Part shown: in pieces, positions 59,325-64,000 of the stretch
Layout: each line of letters begins with the position of its first letter
Position numbering within the stretch: position 1 is the first letter of the stretch
NCBI GenBank assembly: GCA_020634855.1
Contig: JACKAU010000002.1
Span: 62,001-126,000 of the forward strand
Direction of reading: 5' to 3'
Source of the DNA: Anaerolineales bacterium
Lineage (GTDB): Bacteria; Chloroflexota; Anaerolineae; 4572-78; J111
DNA: 64,000 bases
Made by a program: the position numbers and the translations under genes
The notes under the pieces: model-generated
Told to the model about the DNA's origin: nothing
What the model saw: the letters and a program-made list of their open reading frames with translations, nothing else
Database searches by the model: none

Positions 59325-59575
59325 ATATGTAACCAGGATTGTAGCATTTTCAGCGGGCGAGAGCAAATTTTCATGGCATCGGCTTAACGCTCTCATTCGC
59401 TAACGAACCGCTGTTTAAATTGACAAGTTATGATCCTTCCAAAATGGCTTTAAGCGCCTAGACCAACGCTGGCCGACCGCTAGAAGGTAAGCGAATTGGT
59501 TGGTATGCGACGGTCAACGGTCGGTGGTCGGCGGTCGGGCGCACCGAAATTGGGATCAAATCGAAACACTGGTCG
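59325..59575. other. 251-bp intergenic region with a heptad word repeat
   Basis: No gene is supported. Positions 59512-59539 read as four seven-base words GGTCAAC, GGTCGGT, GGTCGGC, GGTCGGG, the same period as the arrays in recJ, the AddB-like gene and around the S23 gene. Confidence 0.55.
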
Positions 59576-61084
59576 TTAGCCAAAAATGTCTAATACGGCT
59601 CGAAACGCTGACGAGTCAAGCATCTGCCGCAGTTGCTCCACATCCGGCCCCGGCGAGCGATCCTGCTCTAAGGGCGGGATGACCTGCCGGACATAGGCCC
59701 GCACCGCCTCAACCCCGTCACCGGGGCATCCGCCGCGTTGATCGAGCGCCGTTAGTCCGGCCAACAGTTCGTAGGCCAGCATTGATGTCACCAGATCGGC
59801 CATATCGTACAGCCGGGCAATAGCCGGGAGCGTCAATGCCATATAATCCTCCTGCCCACCGGAACTGTCGCCGGTCGCCAGCGAGATCGGCTGGGCCAGC
59901 AGGCGCAGATGAGCCGCCAGCCCCAGGCTGGCTTTGTGAGCCACCACCAGCCCGGCGTCCAGTCCGGGACGCGCCGCTAACTGCGGGGGCAGACCGGTGA
60001 TAGTCGGGTTCAACAGTCGATGCAAACGGCGCTCGCTCAAGCAGCCGACGTGCGCCAACGCCAGCGCCACCTGTTCCACTTGATTGACCAGATGCTGGTT
60101 GTGAAACAAGCCAACCGACAGTAGCCGCCCACCCTGGATCGAACCATTCCGCACCATAAGCGGGTTGTCCGTAAAACTGACCAGCCCCCGCTCGATACGC
60201 TGGCGCAACTGCTGCAAGGCGTCGAACATCGCCCCATGGACCTGCGGCGTCACCCGATACGAAACCGGCGCTTGAAATTTGACCGCTTCGATCCGGCTGC
60301 CGGCCAACCAACGCTGCAAGACGGCGATCATCACCCCTACGCCCGGCTCGGCCGAAACCGCCGCTAGCGCCGGATCGACCGCATCTTTCGGCGCGGCCAA
60401 GCCTTCCATCGATACTGCCGCGACCATCGTCGCCAACCGTAATTGCCGTTCCAAACAGCGGTAGGCGTCGAGCGCATACGCCGGCGCTGTCGTCACTCCG
60501 CTGAGTAGGGCCAATCCTTCTTTGACCCCCAAACGGTACGGCTCGACGCCACGGGCGGCCAGGGCCTCGGCGGCCGGTTGACGGTGGTTATCCGGGCCAA
60601 AGATAAACCCCTCGCCAATAAAGGTTTGGAAGGCGTGGCAGTTGGCCGTGACATCGGCGGCGATGCCGTGCCCCTGACCGGGTATCCAGGGGGTGCAATC
60701 ATCATTCAACCGGGCCGCCACAAAGCGGCACAAATCGGCGCTGACGCCGTCCAGGCCGGACAGAAAATTGACCAGCCGGATGACCAGCGTCGCTCTGGCT
60801 ACCGGCTTGGGCAGCGGTGGGCCGATGGCCGCAGCCCGCGCCCGCAGCATATTGTGCGGCAGATCGGCCCGTTCAGCGTCGGTCAGGTCAGTGTTGGCCA
60901 GCGCGCCCAGCCCGGTGGTGACGCCGTAGCAAGGGACGCCTTGGTCGATGAGATGTAGAAAATCGGCCCGGCCTTGCTCCACCCTGACCAGCAGTGGTTC
61001 GTCGATTTCGAGCCGAGCATGGTCATAGGCCACTGCCTCGACCACTTCCCAAGTGAGGTCTGCCGGTTGTCTGAGTGTGATCAT
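59576..61084 (-). CDS. Histidine/aromatic ammonia-lyase homologue without the MIO tripeptide
   Basis: A 502-residue member of the aromatic amino acid lyase family. The start is ATG 61084 (MITLRQPADLTWEVVEAVAY), coupled by ATGA overlap to the upstream cyclodeaminase-like gene; a longer frame to 61180 is an artefact. Family features: CYGVTTGLGALAN with the catalytic Tyr, EGLALLSG, the NPLM and GLFHNQHLVNQVEQVALALA regions, SERRLHRLLNPTITGLPPQL, and SSGGQEDYMALTLPA. The region that should read GSVGASGDLAPLAH instead reads PGQGHGIAADVTANCHAF: the ASG that cyclises into the MIO electrophile is IAA with one residue deleted. It is therefore not a conventional lyase. Confidence 0.85.
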   Translation of the reverse strand: MITLRQPADLTWEVVEAVAYDHARLEIDEPLLVRVEQGRADFLHLIDQGVPCYGVTTGLGALANTDLTDAERADLPHNMLRARAAAIGPPLPKPVARATLVIRLVNFLSGLDGVSADLCRFVAARLNDDCTPWIPGQGHGIAADVTANCHAFQTFIGEGFIFGPDNHRQPAAEALAARGVEPYRLGVKEGLALLSGVTTAPAYALDAYRCLERQLRLATMVAAVSMEGLAAPKDAVDPALAAVSAEPGVGVMIAVLQRWLAGSRIEAVKFQAPVSYRVTPQVHGAMFDALQQLRQRIERGLVSFTDNPLMVRNGSIQGGRLLSVGLFHNQHLVNQVEQVALALAHVGCLSERRLHRLLNPTITGLPPQLAARPGLDAGLVVAHKASLGLAAHLRLLAQPISLATGDSSGGQEDYMALTLPAIARLYDMADLVTSMLAYELLAGLTALDQRGGCPGDGVEAVRAYVRQVIPPLEQDRSPGPDVEQLRQMLDSSAFRAVLDIFG

Positions 61085-62082
61085 GCGAAAGGCAGCTCCC
61101 GGCCGATACCCAGCCGGGCGGCCTTCTCCAGCATAGCATAGCCCAACGCAATATCCGAGGTCGATAGGCCTCGGTGCCAAAATAAAATGGTTTCACCAGC
61201 ATCTTCGCGACCCGGCAACTTGTCGGCGCAGATGTCGCCCAATTCGCCGTGGATGGTGTCGCGGGTGATTTGGCCGGAATCGACATGTCGCCGCAGACAG
61301 CCGAACGGCCCGATCAAACATTGCCCCCAGTCATCGACTACAATCTTGGCCATAATGTCGGTAATGTCATCTTCCACCGTACTCATGGTACCGTAGGGAA
61401 TGACCAGCGCGCCCGGTTTGATCCAACGGGTTTTAAAGAGCGGCTGCGGGGCCGGCAGTCGAGACGCCTCGACTAAAATATCGGCCCCTTCCAGGCAAGC
61501 CTGCCAGGTATCGGTCACCGTTACCGGCTTGCCCAGATCGCGCTCAAGCCGGTCGGCAAAGGCTTGCCGGCTTTCGGGCCGACGCGAATGAACCCGAATC
61601 TCCTCAAAATCGAACAGGCTGTTCAGCAGCCGGACATTCCAATAGGCGGTACCTCGCGCCCCGATATGGCCCAAGATACGCGGCCGGGGCGGCGCCAGAT
61701 ATTTGGCCCCGATAGCGGTCATCGCCCCGGTGCGCATATCGGTGATGGCGGTGGCGTTGAGCACGGCACGCGGCATGCCGGTGCGGGCATCCATCAAATT
61801 GAGCAGGGCCATTTCCGAGGGCAACCCTTGTTGGTAATTGTATTCGTAATCGCCCACAATTTTCACCCCGGCCACGTCCATTGGGGCGATGTAACCGCGC
61901 AGGACATTAAAATGACCGTGAAATGCGGCATCGGGGATTAGGTGCATACGCGGTTCGATGACGGTTTGGCCCTGACCCTGAGCACGCAAGCTGGTTTCAA
62001 TGGCCTCCAAGATTTCGGCATCGGTCATCGCCAATGCCTCGATGTCTGAGCCGCTGAGATAGCGGATGAAGATCGACTTCAT
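61081..62082 (-). CDS. Ornithine cyclodeaminase/mu-crystallin-family protein
   Basis: A 333-residue Rossmann protein. IRYLSGSDIEALAMTDAEIL at the N-terminus, the substrate-side PRMHLIPD and KIVGDYEYNYQQGLPSEMAL, DARTGMPRAVLNATAITDMR, and the NAD-binding PRILGHIGARGTAYWNVRLL. A Lys corresponding to the catalytic KIV lysine is present. Family members deaminate or reduce amino acids with NAD(P). Start ATG 62082 is preceded by GGAG (minus strand); a longer frame to 62175 is only the translated palindromic repeat. Its TGA overlaps the next ATG by 4 bp, so it and the MIO-less lyase are made together. Confidence 0.9.
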   Translation of the reverse strand: MKSIFIRYLSGSDIEALAMTDAEILEAIETSLRAQGQGQTVIEPRMHLIPDAAFHGHFNVLRGYIAPMDVAGVKIVGDYEYNYQQGLPSEMALLNLMDARTGMPRAVLNATAITDMRTGAMTAIGAKYLAPPRPRILGHIGARGTAYWNVRLLNSLFDFEEIRVHSRRPESRQAFADRLERDLGKPVTVTDTWQACLEGADILVEASRLPAPQPLFKTRWIKPGALVIPYGTMSTVEDDITDIMAKIVVDDWGQCLIGPFGCLRRHVDSGQITRDTIHGELGDICADKLPGREDAGETILFWHRGLSTSDIALGYAMLEKAARLGIGRELPFA

Positions 62083-62110
62083 AATAGCTCCTATGAAAAA
62101 ATAAAGTTCT

Positions 62111-62168
62111 GGAGCGTCAAAGTTTACTTTGACCCTACGGTGAATGACAAAGCAAGCTTTGTCGCTCC
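62111..62168. repeat. Dispersed palindromic repeat, copy 3 (diverged)
   Basis: Left arm 62111-62132 (GGAGCGTCAAAGTTTACTTT plus GA) faces right arm 62146-62168 (GACAAAGCAAGCTTTGTCGC plus TCC) with several mismatches. It lies about 30-90 bp upstream of the cyclodeaminase ATG, inside its likely leader. Confidence 0.8.
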
Positions 62169-62187
62169 AATACATTGAAGGTAATTC

Positions 62188-62379
62188 TCACCGGGCTTCC
62201 GTTTTGGCTCCGGCCTGGATCGGATCAAAATCCGCCAGCCAAATGGTATCGACATTGTAGAAAGCACCGGTTAGATTGACGTAATTAAGGTTGGTATTCA
62301 AATTAGCCCCTTGCAGTTGCGCCCGGCGTAAATCAACCCCGGACAAATTATCGAGAGCATACCTGGCGAGTATATCACG
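62188..62379 (-). pseudogene. Pentapeptide-repeat protein C-terminal remnant
   Basis: On the minus strand an open frame from 62379 to the TGA at 62188-62190 reads LDNLSGVDLRRAQLQGANLN and then TNLNYVNLTGAFYNVDTIWL, the A(D/N)LXX pattern of pentapeptide-repeat proteins. It opens right after an in-frame TAA with no start codon before the repeat, so only the last 55 or so residues survive. The N-terminal part was lost, possibly through the 62380-62650 region, in which I see no gene. Confidence 0.75.
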
Positions 62380-62653
62380 TTATGAGAATTCGATAAAGCG
62401 GCAATTGATAACAAAAACCGGTCTATTTGTCTAAAGAGGATAAATCAGTAAAGTTATAGGCAATGCAACTTTTTATTAAAACGTGACTATTCAGGGAGAG
62501 ATAGCGACGTTAACAAACTAAGGTAGAAGCTATGGCAAGCGCACCTGATCAACACACCCGCTTTGACGACGTAGTTTCTTAGCCTTAGCCTGGCTTTCTC
62601 CCCAGCGCTTCAATTCCCGAATAGTTACACTAACCAATTCAAAGGAGATATTC

Positions 62654-63082
62654 ATGGCTATTCGTAAGGCAGAAGCAGTATGGGAAGGTAATTTCCGAGA
62701 CGGCGCAGGCACCGTCTCGTTAGGCAGTGGGGCCTTTGAAGGATCCTATTCGGCCGCGTCTCGATTTGAGGATGGGGCGGGCACCAACCCCGAAGAGCTA
62801 ATCGGTGCAGCCCACGCCGGCTGTTTTTCGATGGCGTTATCGCTGGGGCTGCAACGCGCCGGTTACGACGCCACCCGGATTCAGACCGTGGCCAAGGTTC
62901 ATCTCGATAAAGTAGATAACACCTTTAAAATCACCACGATCGAATTGGAAACCGAAGCCACTGTGCCCGGTATCGACGAGGCGACCTTTATGGAACAGGC
63001 CCAAGGCGCTAAAAACAACTGTCCTGTTTCTCAGGTTCTGGCCGCCGCCGAGATAACGCTTCAGGCTAAATTGATAAATTAA
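62654..63082 (+). CDS. OsmC-family peroxiredoxin
   Basis: A 142-residue OsmC/Ohr-type thiol peroxidase. AEAVWEGNFRDGAGTVSLGS at the start, TNPEELIGAAHAGCFSMALS with the first catalytic Cys, and the second in AKNNCPVSQVLAAAEITLQA. It reduces organic or inorganic hydroperoxides in the cytoplasm. AAAGGAG lies just upstream of ATG 62654. Length normal, no oddities. Confidence 0.95.
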   Translation: MAIRKAEAVWEGNFRDGAGTVSLGSGAFEGSYSAASRFEDGAGTNPEELIGAAHAGCFSMALSLGLQRAGYDATRIQTVAKVHLDKVDNTFKITTIELETEATVPGIDEATFMEQAQGAKNNCPVSQVLAAAEITLQAKLIN

Positions 63083-63111
63083 CCACAATGGTCATTAGGC
63101 GGCTAAAGCTT

Positions 63112-64000
63112 TTACCAGTAAAAAGCTTTAGCCGCTAACGGTAAGAATAATCGGTGCCCACCCACGATCGCCGCACTCCGGTTATTGGCGTTACTTAATT
63201 CCGATACGCCGGAACTGACCGTGGCAATGTTGACGATAGAAAAGGTATCCGGCAGCGTCGGGTCGATAACGCCGGATACCTGAATGACAACCTGTTGATT
63301 GGAGCCTAAATCGGGCAATGTCCAGGTATATGTTCCGCTGACACTCACGCCCGAGGCAGCAGTTGACCAGGTAGGTGATAGAATTTCCGGCGGCACGCTA
63401 TTGGTCACCACAATATCCGTCGCCACGCCCGCCCCTGTATTTTCGACCGTCAAAATGAAGGCGACTGGATCGCCGGGTTTATGGCCAGAGCCAAGCACTT
63501 GCTGAGTCAGGCGCAGATCAGGTTTGAAAACGCTCGATAGGCGCAGGGCCGGATCGCCGAAAAGGGTGAACGTATCGAGCAAATCTTGATGGTAGCCTAA
63601 AGCTGAGAGTTTTAATTTACCGGCTAAAACGGCCGTCCCCAAATCCGGCCCGCCATCTTGAGAAATCGTTTGGTAGAAGCCGGCCTGAAGCCGATCGTGT
63701 CCGGCGCCGACGCCCAACCCGGTGCTGCCCCACACCGCCACCGCACCGCCGCCGGATCGACGCAGGAGGCTTTCGTCAAAGGTAGCCTCCTTAGGATGAT
63801 GAAAAAATCCCGTAAAACAGGTCATTTCAGAGACTATAGGTAATCGATTTTGGTTTTGGAGTTGGGCAAGATTATCCAAGGCCAGAAAAGACTCAACCGC
63901 CCACTGTTCCCACGAACTATGCCCGTAAAAAGAGATAAAACTAGCGCCATAGGTAAAGTCGGCCACCAGGTCTGCATTTAAATCTTCCGGATTCGTGTAA
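63112..64000 (-). CDS. C25 (gingipain-like) peptidase with DUF11 repeat, 3' part
   Basis: The gene enters from the right edge (minus strand) and is open through 64000, so its start is outside. The first visible residues, YTNPEDLNADLVADFTYGAS, lead into catalytic His in FISFYGHSSWEQWA and catalytic Cys in VSEMTCFTGFFHHPKEATFD, then AVAVWGSTGLGVGAGHDRLQ, the C25 core. A DUF11-like Ig module follows (KPGDPVAFILTVENTGAGVA then TDIVVTNSVPPEI), ending at LFLPLAAKAFYW. Probably a secreted surface protease; any signal peptide lies outside the window. Confidence 0.88.
   Translation of the reverse strand, partial: YTNPEDLNADLVADFTYGASFISFYGHSSWEQWAVESFLALDNLAQLQNQNRLPIVSEMTCFTGFFHHPKEATFDESLLRRSGGGAVAVWGSTGLGVGAGHDRLQAGFYQTISQDGGPDLGTAVLAGKLKLSALGYHQDLLDTFTLFGDPALRLSSVFKPDLRLTQQVLGSGHKPGDPVAFILTVENTGAGVATDIVVTNSVPPEILSPTWSTAASGVSVSGTYTWTLPDLGSNQQVVIQVSGVIDPTLPDTFSIVNIATVSSGVSELSNANNRSAAIVGGHRLFLPLAAKAFYW

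Noticed and set aside
61085..61180. N-terminal extension of the ammonia-lyase homologue
   Set aside because: It lies inside the cyclodeaminase coding region on the same strand and has no homology character; ATGA coupling at 61081-61084 fixes the start.
62083..62175. N-terminal extension of the cyclodeaminase-like protein
   Set aside because: It is the translated palindromic repeat; GGAG directly before ATG 62082 supports the shorter form.
62530..62712. 60-codon minus-strand ORF before the osmC-like gene, with a basic stretch like a transposase end
   Set aside because: It overlaps the start of the OsmC gene, has no start signal, and the similarity is too short to support an IS remnant.

Overview
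The window looks like a stretch of a Chloroflexota (Anaerolineae/Ardenticatenia-like) chromosome. This is inferred from gene content and style, not from a search: very large hybrid histidine kinases, a PKD-repeat surface protein, a C25 (gingipain-like) peptidase with DUF11 repeats, an R3H-AAA ATPase next to thymidylate kinase, many TTG/GTG starts and abundant short word repeats. There are no rRNA genes and no CRISPR array; one tRNA-Gln(CUG) is present.

Layout. 1-528 holds decayed 3' ends of two genes, a possible LarA-like protein and a radical SAM activase. An intact ISAs1-family insertion sequence follows (529-1742), with 16-bp terminal repeats and a perfect 10-bp target duplication. 2210-11965 is an AT-richer sensory operon: three multidomain sensor kinases that together carry every phosphorelay module (HisKA, HATPase, REC, Hpt), plus a STAS protein. 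12049-15209 carries, on the minus strand, a Na+/H+ antiporter with a TrkA_N domain and a four-S1-domain RNA-binding protein with a strong terminator. 15594-26926, all minus, is a recombination/repair island: recJ, a PD-(D/E)XK Fe-S nuclease, a UvrD/AddA-like helicase and an AddB-like protein. Interleaved with these are an MNT-HEPN pair, a second MNT gene, an unknown possibly HEPN-like gene and an S23 four-helix-bundle gene flanked by inverted repeats. The island is full of repeats: 7-bp-period word arrays, a 42-bp-period palindrome array and palindromic elements.

27471-35927 is a second signalling locus: a membrane sensor kinase, a 1671-residue protein with about 17 PKD-type repeats, a CheY-like receiver and a small Cys-rich protein. 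36060-39527 (minus) carries tyrS and a GH5-like protein with a LysM domain. 39755-56010 (mostly plus) mixes housekeeping genes (tmk, gmk, priA, rhomboid, R3H ATPase, FmdB-type zinc ribbon) with a receiver-kinase, an aldo/keto reductase, a pteridine-reductase-like SDR, a GTPase with its own promoter, and an E2/E3-like pair. 56190-62082 (minus) has a glycosyltransferase, an acyltransferase, an anchored carboxypeptidase-regulatory-like protein, tRNA-Gln, and a coupled pair of ammonia-lyase-like and ornithine-cyclodeaminase-like genes. The right end has a pentapeptide-repeat remnant, an OsmC protein and the 3' part of a C25-type peptidase that runs off the window.

The most unusual signals are these: (i) two enzyme homologues that have lost their hallmark catalytic groups, namely an E3-like flavoprotein without the CxxxxC disulfide and an ammonia-lyase homologue without the ASG that forms MIO; (ii) heptad-period repeats translated inside recJ and the AddB-like gene and bracketing the S23 gene as perfect 27-bp inverted repeats; (iii) eight GATC-N8-GATC palindromes spaced 41-42 bp, four helical turns; (iv) an AddAB-like machine split into three polypeptides with toxin-antitoxin-like genes inside it.
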